Below, in pieces: positions 1 through 12,150 of a stretch of DNA of 64,000 nucleotides. The translations under genes were made by a program, and so were the position numbers. Numbering within the stretch: position 1 is the stretch's first letter; the number at the start of each line of letters is the position of its first letter. The DNA is from Inia geoffrensis. Lineage: Eukaryota > Chordata > Mammalia > Artiodactyla > Iniidae. The notes beneath the pieces are model-generated. The model searched no databases, was not told the DNA's origin, and worked only from the letters and a program-made list of their open reading frames with translations. The stretch lies in NCBI GenBank assembly GCA_036417435.1, contig JAZAQT010000247.1, forward strand, positions 1 to 64,000, in the 5' to 3' direction.

Positions 1-314
1 GATCCCGTACACAGAGCAGCCCCAAACTTTGGTGTGGATGTGTCTTTTTCATTTAAATTTTCCGAATCTATAGCACCATAAGTGGAAGTGCCCTAGGCTC
101 TCTAGCTTGGTTTTTTCTTTGTTCCAGGAAACACCATCCACTTCTCCAGAGTGGCTGTTGGCAATTTACATCCCGCCCATCAGCATAACAAGGCTGCCGG
201 TTCTCCACGGCCTGTCCTGCCTCTCTGGATTTTACACTTTTTTCGGACGGCCCTTTGGATCCGTGGGAAGTGAGACTTCCTTGTAGTGCGGATTTCCATT
301 GCAGGCTTGCTTGG

Positions 315-386
315 TTGGCCAAAAAGGGCGTATGCCTTTTTTCCTGAATATATTCAGGAAAAAACGCATACGCCCTTTTTGGCCAA
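315..386. repeat. 72-bp palindrome, mariner-like, C-variant copy
   Basis: Arms run from TTGGCCAAAAAG to CTTTTTGGCCAA with no spacer, centred on GAATA|TATTC at 350/351. Only base 336 (C against C at 365) breaks symmetry. The outer GGTTGGCCAAAAAG resembles, from memory, the inverted end of the abundant cetartiodactyl mariner family. A short mariner-derived palindromic element (MITE-like) is the likely source. No transposase frame and no clear TA duplication are visible. Confidence 0.75.
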
Positions 387-1170
387 GTGCATCACTGTCG
401 AACTGCTGCCTCTTTTCCTACGCTTTCAGAGCAATTCTTATCTACCCCCTGATATCTGTTTTCTGCAATTCTGCGTCGCGTTCAAGTCCTCTTCACAGCC
501 TTCCTTCAATAAATTTTTGGATGATAGGGGTCATTTGGAACTCTGCAGGATTGTGAGTTACAGTGCCAAAGATCTCCTTTTCTCAACTCGCTTTCTTGTG
601 AGCTGACCGAAAACCTGAAGAATTGCTTCAGGCCCTAATCTCGTTCCGGCATGGCCCGCTGAGCCTTTGGTGAATTCTTCTTCCTGTAGGGAAATCAGAG
701 TTCAATGTGCCCGTCCAAACACATCGAGTTAGCCGCTCATTCGTTCTCCTTATTCCTGTTCATCTTCCACAGAAATTGCAAACTGTGCCAAACAAGAGGT
801 CAAAGGCACTGACTCTCCAAGTGGGGAGAATGTTAATATCGCATCTGGAACGGCGAACTCGAGTATCAGGGGGCGAAAATGGCGATGAGTTTTAGAAATT
901 ATGCCTGATCACTTCGTGGACCATATTCTGGGTTTTCCATGCATATTTTAGCTGAAGGATAAATCCCTTAAACGTGGAGATTTGGGACCCGTGGAATGGG
1001 AACCATGCACCATTACCTCAAAGGGTCTGCATTCCCTCACCAATACTATAAGCCCCAAGTGTCCAGCCTTATCTCTCCCCCAGCTGTGGATGTAGAGGTG
1101 GTAAATCCAAGATTGCTCACAAGCCCTGAAGGACTTATATAAGAATTTCTCTCTATTTCACAGTCCTTGT
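387..1170. other. Unit core of unknown origin (monomer 1 copy)
   Basis: This third of the unit shows no L1 or mariner likeness that I can see. By eye it holds about 23 CpG in about 780 bp, against about 6 in the following 566 bp. It contains AATAAA at 508-513 and TATATAAG at 1136-1143. Short open frames on both strands recur in other monomers but are broken in several. I recognise no gene. Confidence 0.55.
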
Positions 1171-2040
1171 GTTTTGTTTTTCAAATTTATTTTTATAAGG
1201 GGATTTAGCTTATTGACACTGCTGTGTGTATGGTGCTGTACACAAATGATTTTCTTATGGAGACCTATAAATGTATGGGTTTTAATTTTCTTCATAGTCA
1301 GGCATATTCCTAGGTTTTGAATACGGGGTGTTGAGTCCATTTCGTTGAGCAAGGAGTAGGTCTTGTCTAATATATATTTGGCTTATGTAATGGTATCTGT
1401 CCTAATGTGAACCTCTGGTTTTATGCAGCCTCCCCACTCTCCTTTCCCCTTAAGCAAGCATAAGTTTCTTTTGTAAATGTGAGACTCTGTTGTGTTTTGT
1501 AATGCAGTTCACACGTAGCCGTGTTTACATTCCCGGTATTAGTGATATCTTATGATGTTTCTTTTTCTGTGTGACTTATTTCACTTAGAATCAACATAAC
1601 TAAATCCTGTCATTATGCTGCTACTGGTGTGTTGCCATGGATTTCATTGTTGAGTGATATTCCATTGTAGGGATGTACCACAACTTCTATATCCATTTTT
1701 CTCTTTCTGGGCTATTAAAGTTGTGCCATAGTCAAGGATCCCGTACACAGAGCAGCCCCAAACTTTGGTGTGGCTGTGTCTTTTTCATTTAAATTTTCCG
1801 AATCTATAGCACCATAATTGGAAGTGCCCTAGGCTCTCTAGCTTGGTTTTTTCTTTGTTCCAGGAAACACCATCCACTTCTCCAGAGTGGCTGTTGGCAA
1901 CTTACATCCCGCCCATCAGCATAACAAGGCTGCCGGTTCTCCACGGCCTGTCCTGCCTCTCTGGATTTTACACTTTTTTCGTACGGCCCTTTGGATCCGT
2001 GGGAAGTGAGACTTCCTTGTAGTGCGGATTTCCATTGCAG
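1171..2040 (-). mobile_element. L1-derived part of the unit (antisense LINE-1 3' end)
   Basis: Spanning the monomer 1/2 border, this reads like the reverse complement of a mammalian LINE-1 3' end. Visible cues in order are AAATTTATTTTTAT, GAGTAGGTCTTGT, TTTCCCCTTAAGC, TGACTTATTTCACTTAG, GATATTCCATTGTAG, GGGCTATTAAAG, CAATTTACATCCC style text in A copies, and GTGAGACTTCCTTGTAG. The same landmarks, closer to standard L1, occur in this window at 60,270-61,017. Divergence is high, so the limits are approximate. Confidence 0.65.
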
Positions 2041-3472
2041 GCTTGCTTGGTTGGCCAAAAAGGGCGTATGCGTTTTTTCCTGAATATATTCAGGAAACAA
2101 CGCATACGCCCTTTTTGGCCAAGTTCATCACTGTCGAACTGCTGCCTCTTTTCCTACGCTTTCAGAGCAATTCTTATCTACCCCCTGATATCTGTTTTCT
2201 GCAATTCTGCGTCGCGTTCAAGTCCTCTTCACAGCCTTCCTTCAATAAATTTTTGGATGATAGGGGTCATTTGGAACTCTGCAGGATTGTGAGTTACAGT
2301 GCCAAAGATCTCCTTTTCTCAACTCGCTTTCTTGTGAGCTGACCGAAAACCCGAAGAATTGCTTCAGGCCCTAATCTCGTTCCGGCATGGCCCGCTGAGC
2401 CTTTGGTGAATTCTTCTTCCTGTAGGGAAATCAGAGTTCAATGTGCCCGTCCAAACACATCGAGTTAGCCGCTCATTCGTTCTCCTTATTCCTGTTCATC
2501 TTCCACAGAAATTGCAAACTGTGCCAAACAAGAGGTCAAAGGCACTGACTCTCCAAGTGGGGAGAATGTTAATATCGCATCTGGAACGGCGAACTCGAGT
2601 ATCAGGGGGCGAAAATGGCGATGAGTTTTAGAAATTATGCCTGATCACTTCGTGGACCATATTCTGGGTTTTCCATGCATATTTTAGCTGAAGGATAAAT
2701 CCCTTAAACGTGGAGATTTGGGACCCGTGGAATGGGAACCATGCACCATTACCTCAAAGGGTCTGCATTCCCTCACCAATACTATAAGCCCCAAGTTTCC
2801 AGCCTTATCTCTCCCCCAGCTGTGGATGTAGAGGTGGTAAATCCAAGATTCCTCACAAGCCCTGAAGGACTTATATAAGAATTTCTCTCTATTTCACAGT
2901 CCTTGTGTTTTGTTTTTCAAATTTATTTTTATAAGGGGATTTAGCTTATTGACACTGCTGTGTGTATGGTGCTGTACACAAATGATTTTCTTATGGAGAC
3001 CTATAAATGTATGGGTTTTAATTTTCTTCATAGTCAGGCATATTCCTAGGTTTTGAATACGGGGTGTTGAGTCCATTTCGTTGAGCAAGGAGTAGGTCTT
3101 GTCTAATATATATTTGGCTTATGGAATGGTATCTGTCCTAATGTCAACCTCTGGTTTTATGCAGCCTCCCCACTCTCCTTTCCCCTTAAGCAAGCATAAG
3201 TTTCTTTTGTAAATGTGAGACTCTGTTGTGTTTTGTAATGCAGTTCACACGTAGCCGTGTTTACATTCCCGGTATTAGTGATATCTTATGATGTTTCTTT
3301 TTCTGTGTGACTTATTTCACTTAGAATCATCATAACTAAATCCTGTCATTATGCTGCTACTGGTGTGTTGCCATGGATTTCATTGTTGAGTGATATTCCA
3401 TTGTAGGGATGTACCACAACTTCTATATCCATTTTTCTCTTTCTGGGCTATTAAAGTTGTGCCATAGTCAAG
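1737..3472. repeat. Satellite monomer 2 (A-type)
   Basis: 1,736 bp. The palindrome at 2051-2122 has a T:C mismatch (right arm GGAAACAACGC). AAGTTCATC follows it, and TTCGTACGG and CCAAGTTTCC are private marks shared with monomer 11. Confidence 0.9.
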
Positions 3473-5208
3473 GATCCCGTACACAGAGCAGCCCCAAACT
3501 TTGGTGTGGCTGTGTCTTTTTCATTTAAATTTTCCGAATCTATAGCACCATAATTGGAAGTGCCCTAGGCTCTCTAGCTTGGTTTTTTCTTTGTTCCAGG
3601 AAACACCATCCACTTCTCCAGAGTGGCTGTTGGCAACTTACATCCCGCCCATCAGCATAACAAGGCTGCCGGTTCTCCACGGCCTGTCCTGCCTCTCTGG
3701 ATTTTACACTTTTTTCGTACGGCCCTTTGGATCCGTGGGAAGTGAGACTTCCTTGTAGTGCGGATTTCCATTGCAGGCTTGCTTGGTTGGCCAAAAAGGG
3801 CGTATGCGTTTTTTCCTGAATATATTCAGGAAACAACGCATACGCCCTTTTTGGCCAAGTGCATCACTGTCGAACTGCTGCCTCTTTTCCTACGCTTTCA
3901 GAGCAATTCTTATCTACCCCCTGATATCTGTTTTCTGCAATTCTGCGTCGCGTTCAAGTCCTCTTCACAGCCTTCCTTCAATAAATTTTTGGATGATAGG
4001 GGTCATTTGGAACTCTGCAGGATTGTGAGTTACAGTGCCAAAGATCTCCTTTTCTCAACTCGCTTTCTTGTGAGCTGACCGAAAACCCGAAAAATTGCTT
4101 CAGGCCCTAATCTCGTTCCGGCATGGCCCGCTGAGCCTTTGGTGAATTCTTCTTCCTGTAGGGAAATCAGAGTTCAATGTGCCCGTCCAAACACATCGAG
4201 TTAGCCGCTCATTGGTTCTCCTTATTCCTGTTCATCTTCCACAGAAATTGCAAACTGTGCCAAACAAGAGGTCAAAGGCACTGACTCTCCAAGTGGGGAG
4301 AATGTTAATATCGCATCTGGAACGGCGAACTCGAGTATCAGGGGGCGAAAATGGCGATGAGTTTTAGAAATTATGCCTGATCACTTCGTGGACCATATTC
4401 TGGGTTTTCCATGCATATTTTAGCTGAAGGATAAATCCCTTAAACGTGGAGATTTGGGACCCGTGGAATGGGAACCATGCACCATTACCTCAAAGGGTCT
4501 GCATTCCCTCACCAATACTATCAGCCCCAAGTGTCCAGCCTTATCTCTCCCCCAGCTGTGGATGTAGAGGTGGTAAATCCAAGATTCCTCACAAGCCCTG
4601 AAGGACTTAAATAAGAATTTCTCTCTATTTCACAGTCCTTGTGTTTTGTTTTTCAAATTTATTTTTATAAGGGGATTTAGCTTATTGACACTGCTGTGTG
4701 TATGGTGCTGTACACAAATGATTTTCTTACGGAGACCTATAAATGTATGGGTTTTAATTTTCTTCATAGTCAGGCATATTCCTAGGTTTTGAATACGGGG
4801 TGTTGAGTCCATTTCGTTGAGCAAGGAGTAGGTCTTGTCTAATATATATTTGGCTTATGGAATGGTATCTGTCCTAATGTGAACCTCTGGTTTTATGCAG
4901 CCTCCCCACTCTCCTTTCCCCTTAAGCAAGCATAAGTTTCTTTTGTAAATGTGAGACTCTGTTGTGTTTTGTAATGCAGTTCACACGTAGCCGTGTTTAC
5001 ATTCCCGGTATTAGTGATATCTTATGATGTTTCTTTTTCTGTGTGACTTATTTCACTTAGAATCATCATAACTAAATCCTGTCATTATGCTGCTACTGGT
5101 GTGTTGCCATGGATTTCATTGTTGAGTGATATTCCATTGTAGGGATGTACCACAACTTCTATATCCATTTTTCTCTTTCTGGGCTATTAAAGTTGTGCCA
5201 TAGTCAAG
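3473..5208. repeat. Satellite monomer 3 (A-type)
   Basis: 1,736 bp. The palindrome at 3787-3858 has the T:C mismatch. It shares TTCGTACGG with monomers 2, 11 and 12. CCCGAAAAATTGC is its own. Its first half pairs with monomer 12. Confidence 0.9.
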
Positions 5209-6944
5209 GATCCCGTACACAGAGCAGCCCCAAACTTTGGTGTGGCTGTGTCTTTTTCATTTAAATTTTCCGAATCTATAGCACCATAACTGGAAGTGCC
5301 CTAGGCTCTCTAGCTTGGTTTTTTCTTTGTTCCAGGAAACACCATCCACTTCTCCAGAGTGGCTGTTGGCAACTTACATCCCGCCCATCAGCATAACAAA
5401 GCTGCCGGTTCTCCACGGCCTGTCCTGCCTCTCTGGATTTTACACTTTTTTCGGACGGCACTTTGGATCCGTGGGAAGTGAGACTTCCTTGTAGTGCGGA
5501 TTTCCATTGCAGGCTTGCTTGGTTGGCCAAAAAGGGCGTATGCGTTTTTTCCTGAATATATTCAGGAAACAACGCATACGCCCTTTTTGGCCAAGTGCAT
5601 CACTGTCGAACTGCTGCCTCTTTTCCTACGCTTTCAGAGCAATTCTTATCTACCCCCTGATATCTGTTTTCTGCAATTCTGCGTCGCGTTCAAGTCCTCT
5701 TCACAGCCTTCCTTCAATAAATTTTTGGATGATAGGGGTCATTTGGAACTCTGCAGGATTGTGAGTTACAGTGCCAAAGATCTCCTTTTCTCAACTCGCT
5801 TTCTTGTGAGCTGACCGAAAACCCGAAGAATTGCTTCAGGCCCTAATCTCGTTCCGGCATGGCCCGCTGAGCCTTTGGTGAATTCTTCTTCCTGTAGGGA
5901 AATCAGAGTTCAATGTGCCCTTCCAAACACATCGAGTTAGCCGCTCATTGGTTCTCCTTATTCCTGTTGATCTTCCACAGAAATTGCAAACTGTGCCAAA
6001 CAAGAGGTCAAAGGCACTGACTCTCCAAGTGGGGAGAATGTTAATATCGCATCTGGAACGGCGAACTCGAGTATCAGGGGGCGAAAATGGCGATGAGTTT
6101 TAGAAATTATGCCTGATCACTTCGTGGACCATATTCTGGGTTTTCCATGCATATTTTAGCTGAAGGATAAATCCCTTAAACGTGGAGATTTGGGACCCGT
6201 GGAATGGGAACCATGCATCATTACCTCAAAGGGTCTGCATTCCCTCACCAATACTATCAGCCCCAAGTGTCCAGCCTTATCTCTCCCCCAGCTGTGGATG
6301 TAGAGGTGGTAAATCCAAGATTCCTCACAAGCCCTGAAGGACTTATATAAGAATTTCTCTCTATTTCACAGTCCTTGTGTTTTGTTTTTCAAATTTATTT
6401 TTATAAGGGGATTTAGCTTATTGACACTGCTGTGTGTATGGTGCTGTACACAAATGATTTTCTTATGGAGACCTATAAATGTATGGGTTTTAATTTTCTT
6501 CATAGTCAGGCATATTCCTAGGTTTTGAATACGGGGTGTTGAGTCCATTTCGTTGAGCAAGGAGTAGGTCTTGTCTAATATATATTTGGCTTATGGAATG
6601 GTATCTGTCCTAATGTGAACCTCTGGTTTTATGCAGCCTCCCCACTCTCCTTTCCCCTTAAGCAAGCATAAGTTTCTTTTGTAAATGTGAGACTCTGTTG
6701 TGTTTTGTAATGCAGTTCACATGTAGCCGTGTTTACATTCCCGGTATTAGTGATATCTTATGATGTTTCTTTTTCTGTGTGACTTATTTCACTTAGAATC
6801 ATCATAACTAAATCCTGTCATTATGCTGCTACTGGTGTGTTGCCATGGATTTCATTGTTGAGTGATATTCCATTGTAGGGATGTACCACAACTTCTATAT
6901 CCATTTTTCTCTTTCTGGGCTATTAAAGTTGTGCCATAGTCAAG
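5209..6944. repeat. Satellite monomer 4 (A-type)
   Basis: 1,736 bp. The palindrome is at 5523-5594 (T:C). Own marks are GGCACTTTGGATCC, TGCCCTTCCAAAC and CTGTTGATCTTCC. Confidence 0.9.
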
Positions 6945-8680
6945 GATCCCCTACACAGAGCAGCCCCAAACTTTGGTGTGGCTGTGTCTTTTTCATTTAA
7001 ATTTTCCGAATCTATAGCACCATAACTGGAAGTGCCCTAGGCTCTCTAGCTTGTTTTTTTCTTTGTTCCAGGAAACACCATCCACTTCTCCAGAGTGGCT
7101 GTTGGCAACTTACATCCCGCCCATCAGCATAACAAGGCTGCCGGTTCTCCACGGCCTGTCCTGCCTCTCTGGATTTTACACTTTTTTCGGACGGCCCTTT
7201 GGATCCGTGGGAAGTGAGACTTCCTTGTAGTGCGGATTTCCATTGCAGGCTTGCTTGGTTGGCCAAAAAGGGCGTATGCGTTTTTTCCTGAATATATTCA
7301 GGAAAAAACGCATACGCCCATTTTGGCCAAGTGCATCACTGTCGAACTGCTGCCTCTTTTCCTACGCTTTCAGAGCAATTCTTATCTACCCCCTGATATC
7401 TGTTTTCTGCAATTCTGCGTCGCGTTCAAGTCCTCTTCACAGCCTTCCTTCAATAAATTTTTGGATGATAGGGGTCATTTGGAACTCTGCAGGATTGTGA
7501 GTTACAGTGCCAAAGATCTCCTTTTCTCAACTCGCTTTCTTGTGAGCTGACCGAAAACCCGAAGAATTGCTTCAGGCCCTAATCTCGTTCCGGCATGGCC
7601 CGCTGAGCCTTTGGTGAATTCTTCTTCCTGTAGGGAAATCAGAGTTCAATGTGCCCGTCCAAACACATCGAGTTAGCCGCTCATTGGTTCTCCTTATTCC
7701 TGTTCATCTTCCACAGAAATTGCAAACTGTGCCAAACAAGAGGTCAAAGGCACTGACTCTCCAAGTGGGGAGAATGTTAATATCGCATCTGGAACGGCGA
7801 ACTCGAGTATCAGGGGGCGAAAATGGCGATGAGTTTTAGAAATTATGCCTGATCACTTCGTGGACCATATTCTGGGTTTTCCATGCATATTTTAGCTGAA
7901 GGATAAATCCCTTAAACGTGGAGATTTGGGACCCGTGGAATGGGAACCATGCACCATTACCTCAAAGGGTCTGCATTCCCTCACCAATACTATCAGCCCC
8001 AAGTGTCCAGCCTTATCTCTCCCCCAGCTGTGGATGTAGAGGTGGTAAATCCAAGATTCCTCACAAGCCCTGAAGGACTTATATAAGAATTTCTCTCTAT
8101 TTCACAGTCCTTGTGTTTTGTTTTTCAAATTTATTTTTATAAGGGGATTTAGCTTATTGACACTGCTGTGTGTATGGTGCTGTACACAAATGATTTTCTT
8201 ACGGAGACCTATAAATGTAAGGGTTTTAATTTTCTTCATAGTCAGGCATATTCCTAGGTTTTGAATACGGGGTGTTGAGTCCATTTCGTTGAGCAAGGAG
8301 TAGGTCTTGTCTAATATATATTTGGCTTATGGAATAGTATCTGTCCTAATGTGAACCTCTGGTTTTATGCAGCCTCCCCACTCTCCTTTCCCCTTAAGCA
8401 AGCATAAGTTTCTTTTGTAAATGTGAGACTCTGTTGTGTTTTGTAATGCAGTTCACACGTAGCCGTGTTTACATTCCCGGTATTAGTGATATCTTATGAT
8501 GTTTCTTTTTCTGTGTGACTTATTTCACTTAGAATCATCATAACTAAATCCTGTCATTATGCTGCTACTGGTGTGTTGCCATGGATTTCATTGTTGAGTG
8601 ATATTCCATTGTAGGGATGTACCACAACTTCTATATCCATTTTTCTCTTTCTGGGCTATTAAAGTTGTGCCATAGTCAAG
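6945..8680. repeat. Satellite monomer 5 (A-type)
   Basis: 1,736 bp. It opens with GATCCCCTAC. The palindrome at 7259-7330 has the A6 right arm and one outer change (CCCATTTTGG). Confidence 0.9.
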
Positions 8681-10416
8681 GATCCCGTACACAGAGCAGC
8701 CCCAAACTTTGGTGTGGCTGTGTCTTTTTCATTTAAATTTTCCGAATCTATAGCACCATAAGTGGAAGTGCCCTAGGCTCTCTAGCTTGGTTTTTTCTTT
8801 GTTCCAGGAAACACCATCCACTTCTCCAGAGTGGCTGTTGGCAACTTACATCCCGCCCATCAGCATAACAAGGCTGCCGGTTCTCCACGGCCTGTCCTGC
8901 CTCTCTGGATTTTACACTTTTTTCGGACGGCCCTTTGGATCCGTGGGAAGTGAGACTTCCTTGTAGTGCGGATTTCCATTGCAGGCTTGCTTGGTTGGCC
9001 AAAGAGGCCGTATGCGTTTTTTCCTGAATATATTCAGGAAACAACGCATACGCCCTTTTTGGCCAAGTGCATCACTGTCGAACTGCTGCCTCTTTTCCTA
9101 CGCTTTCAGAGCAATTCTTATCTACCCCCTGATATCTGTTTTCTGCAATTCTGCGTCGCGTTCAAGTCCTCTTCACAGCCTTCCTTCAATAAATTTTTGG
9201 ATGATAGGGGTCATTTGGAACTCTGCAGGATTGTGAGTTACAGTGCCAAAGATCTCCTTTTCTCAACTCGCTTTCTTGTGAGCTGACCGAAAACCCGAAG
9301 AATTGCTTCAGGCCCTAATCTCGTTCCGGCATGGCCCGCTGAGCCTTTGGTGAATTCTTCTTCCTGTAGGGAAATCAGAGTTCAATGTGCCCGTCCAAAC
9401 ACATCGAGTTAGCCGCTCATTGGTTCTCCTTATTCCTGTTCATCTTCCACAGAAATTGCAAACTGTGCCAAACAAGAGGTCAAAGGCACTGACTCTCCAA
9501 GTGGGGAGAATGTTAATATCGCATCTGGAACGGCAAACTCGAATATCAGGGGGCGAAAATGGCGATGAGTTTTAGAAATTATGCCTGATCACTTCGTGGA
9601 CCATATTCTGGGTTTTCCATGCATATTTTAGCTGAAGGATAAATCCCTTAAACGTGGAGATTTGGGACCCGTGGAATGGGAACCATGCATCATTACCTCA
9701 AAGGGTCTGCATTCCCTCACCAATACTATCAGCCCCAAGTGTCCAGCCTTATCTCTCCCCCAGCTGTGGATGTAGAGGTGGTAAATCCAAGATTCCTCAC
9801 AAGCCCTGAAGGACTTATATAAGAATTTCTCTCTATTTCACAGTCCTTGTGTTTTGTTTTTCAAATTTAATTTTATAAGGGGATTTAGCTTATTGACACT
9901 GCTGTGTGTATGGTGCTGTACACAAATGATTTTCTTACGGAGACCTATAAATGTATGGGTTTTAATTTTCTTCATAGTCAGGCATATTCCTAGGTTTTGA
10001 ATACGGGGTGTTGAGTCCATTTCGTTGAGCAAGGAGTAGGTCTTGTCTAATATATATTTGGCTTATGGAATGGTATCTGTCCTAATGTGAACCTCTGGTT
10101 TTATGCAGCCTCCCCACTCTCCTTTCCCCTTAAGCAAGCATAAGTTTCTTTTGTAAATGTGAGACTCTGTTGTGTTTTGTAATGCAGTTCACACGTAGCC
10201 GTGTTTACATTCCCGGTATTAGTGATATCTTACGATGTTTCTTTTTCTGTGTGACTTATTTCACTTAGAATCATCATAACTAAATCCTGTCATTATGCTG
10301 CTACTGGTGTGTTGCCATGGATTTCATTGTTGAGTGATATTCCATTGTAGGGATGTACCACAACTTCTATATCCATTTTTCTCTTTCTGGGCTATTAAAG
10401 TTGTGCCATAGTCAAG
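8681..10416. repeat. Satellite monomer 6 (A-type)
   Basis: 1,736 bp. The palindrome at 8995-9066 has several mismatches (AAAGAGGCCG in the left arm, GGAAACAACGC in the right). Also CGGCAAACTCGAATATC and AAATTTAATTTTAT. Confidence 0.9.
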
Positions 10417-12150
10417 GATCCCGTACACAGAGCAGCCCCAAACTTTGGTGTGGCTGTGTCTTTTTCATTTAAATTTTTTGAATCTATAGCACCATAATTG
10501 GAAGTGCCCTAGGCTCTCTAGCTTGGTTTTTTCTTTGTTCCAGGAAACACCATCCACTTCTCCAGAGTGGCTGTTGGCAACTTACGTCCCGCCCATCAGC
10601 ATAACAAGGCTGCCGGTTCTCCACGGCCTGTCCTGCCTCTCTGGATTTTATACTTTTTTCGGACGGCCCTTTGGATCCGTGGGAAGTGAGACTTCCTTGT
10701 AGTGCGGATTTCCATTGCAGGCTTGCTTGGTTGGCCAAAAAGGGCGTATGCGTTTTTTCCTGAATATATTCAGGAAACAACGCATACGCCCTTTTTGGCC
10801 AAGTGCATCACTGTCGAACTGCTGCCTCTTTTCCTACGCTTTCAGAGCAATTCTTATCTACCCCCTGATATCTGTTTTCTGCAATTCTGCGTCGCGTTCA
10901 AGTCCTCTTCACAGCCTTCCTTCAATAAATTTTTGGATGATAGGGGTCATTTGGAACTCTGCAGGATTGTGAGTTACAGTGCCAAAGATCTCCTTTTCTC
11001 AACTCGCTTTCTTGTGAGCTGACCGAAAACCCGAAGAATCGCTTCAGGCCCTAATCTCGTTCCGGCATGGCCCGCTGAGCCTTTGGTGAATTCTTCTTCC
11101 TGTAGGGAAATCAGAGTTCAATGTGCCCGTCCAAACACATCGAGTTAGCTGCTCATTCGTTCTCCTTATTCCTGTTCATCTTCCACAGAAATTGCAAACT
11201 GTGCCAAACAAGAGGTCAAAGGCACTGACTCTCCAAGTGGGGAGAATGTTAATATCGCATCTGGAACGGCGAACTCGAGTACCAGGGGGCGAAAATGGCG
11301 ATGAGTTTTAAAATTTTGCCTGATCACTTCGTGGACCATATTCTTGGTTTCCATGCATATTTTAGCTGAAGGATAAATCCCTTAAACGTGGAGATTTGGG
11401 ACCCGTGCAATGGGAACCATGCACCATTACCTCAAAGGGTCTGCATTCCCTCACCAATAGTATCAGCCCCAAGTGTCCAGCCTTATCTCTCCCCCAGCTG
11501 TGGATGTAGAGGTGGTAAATCCAAGATTCCTCACAAGCCCTGAAGGACTTATTTAAGAATTTCTCGCTATTTAACATTCCTTGTGTTTTGTTTTTCAAAT
11601 TTATTTTTATAAGGGGATTTAGCTTATTGACACTGCTGTGTGTATGGTGCTGTACACAAATGATTTTCTTATGGAGACCTATAAATGTATGGGTTTTAAT
11701 TTTCTTCATAGTCAGGTATATTCCTAGGTTTTGAATACGGGGTGTTGAGTCCATATGGTTGAGCGAGGAGTAGGTCTTGTCTAATAAACATTTGGCTTAT
11801 GGAATGGTATCTGTCCTAATGTCAACCTCTGGTTTTATGCAGCCTCCGCACTCTCCTTTACCCTTAAGCAAGCCTAAGTTTCTTTTGTAAATGTGAGACT
11901 CTGTTGTGTTTTGAAATGCAGCTCACGCGTAGCCGTGTTTACATTCCCGGTATTAGTGATATCTTATGATGTTTCTTTTTCTGTGTGACTTATTTCACTT
12001 AGAATCATCATAACTAAATCCTGTCATTATGCTGCTACTGGTGTGTTGCCATGGATTTCATTGTTGAGTGATATTCCATTGTAGGGATGTACCACAACTT
12101 CTATATCCATTTTTCTCTTTCTGGGCTATTAAAGTTGTGCCATAGTCAAG
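10417..12150. repeat. Satellite monomer 7 (mosaic: A-like first, B-type second half)
   Basis: 1,734 bp. The palindrome is at 10731-10802 (T:C). From about 11,030 (GAATCGCTTC) it takes B-type marks: TTTTAAAATTTTGCC and a shortened TTGGTTTCCATG. These two one-base losses explain the 2-bp shorter unit. Confidence 0.9.

Larger units (their letters stand above)
1..1736. repeat. Satellite monomer 1 (A-type, palindrome C-variant)
   Basis: 1,736 bp. The palindrome at 315-386 carries C at 336, giving one C:C mismatch. Marks shared with monomer 10 are GATGTGTC near 47, AAACCTGAAG, CTATAAGCC, GATTGCTCAC, CTTATGTAATGG and AATCAACATAAC. Confidence 0.9.

Noticed and set aside
1..4. Window beginning exactly at GATC of a BamHI-like site
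   Set aside because: It suggested a cloned or contig end, but every monomer boundary carries the same GGATCC and the phase is my choice; no evidence of an artefact.
286..606. A 106-codon plus-strand open frame repeated in most monomers
   Set aside because: It recurs because the DNA recurs. It reads straight through the palindrome, is broken in several monomers (for example 13, 25, 28 and 31), has no recognisable domain, and overlaps a second open frame in another phase with equal conservation.
912..932. Possible CENP-B box at CTTCGTGGACC...
   Set aside because: The TTCG core is present, but the required A and CGGG positions are not met. No full match was seen elsewhere in the unit on either strand.
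1804..2100. Minus-strand 84- to 98-codon frames ending in the palindrome
   Set aside because: Length depends on single changes in the palindrome arm; the frame overlaps plus-strand frames and shows no family motif.
11362..11754. Minus-strand 130- to 134-codon frames in B-type monomers
   Set aside because: They are shortened to 60-64 codons in the A-type units by small substitutions, lie in L1-derived non-coding text, and have no domain.
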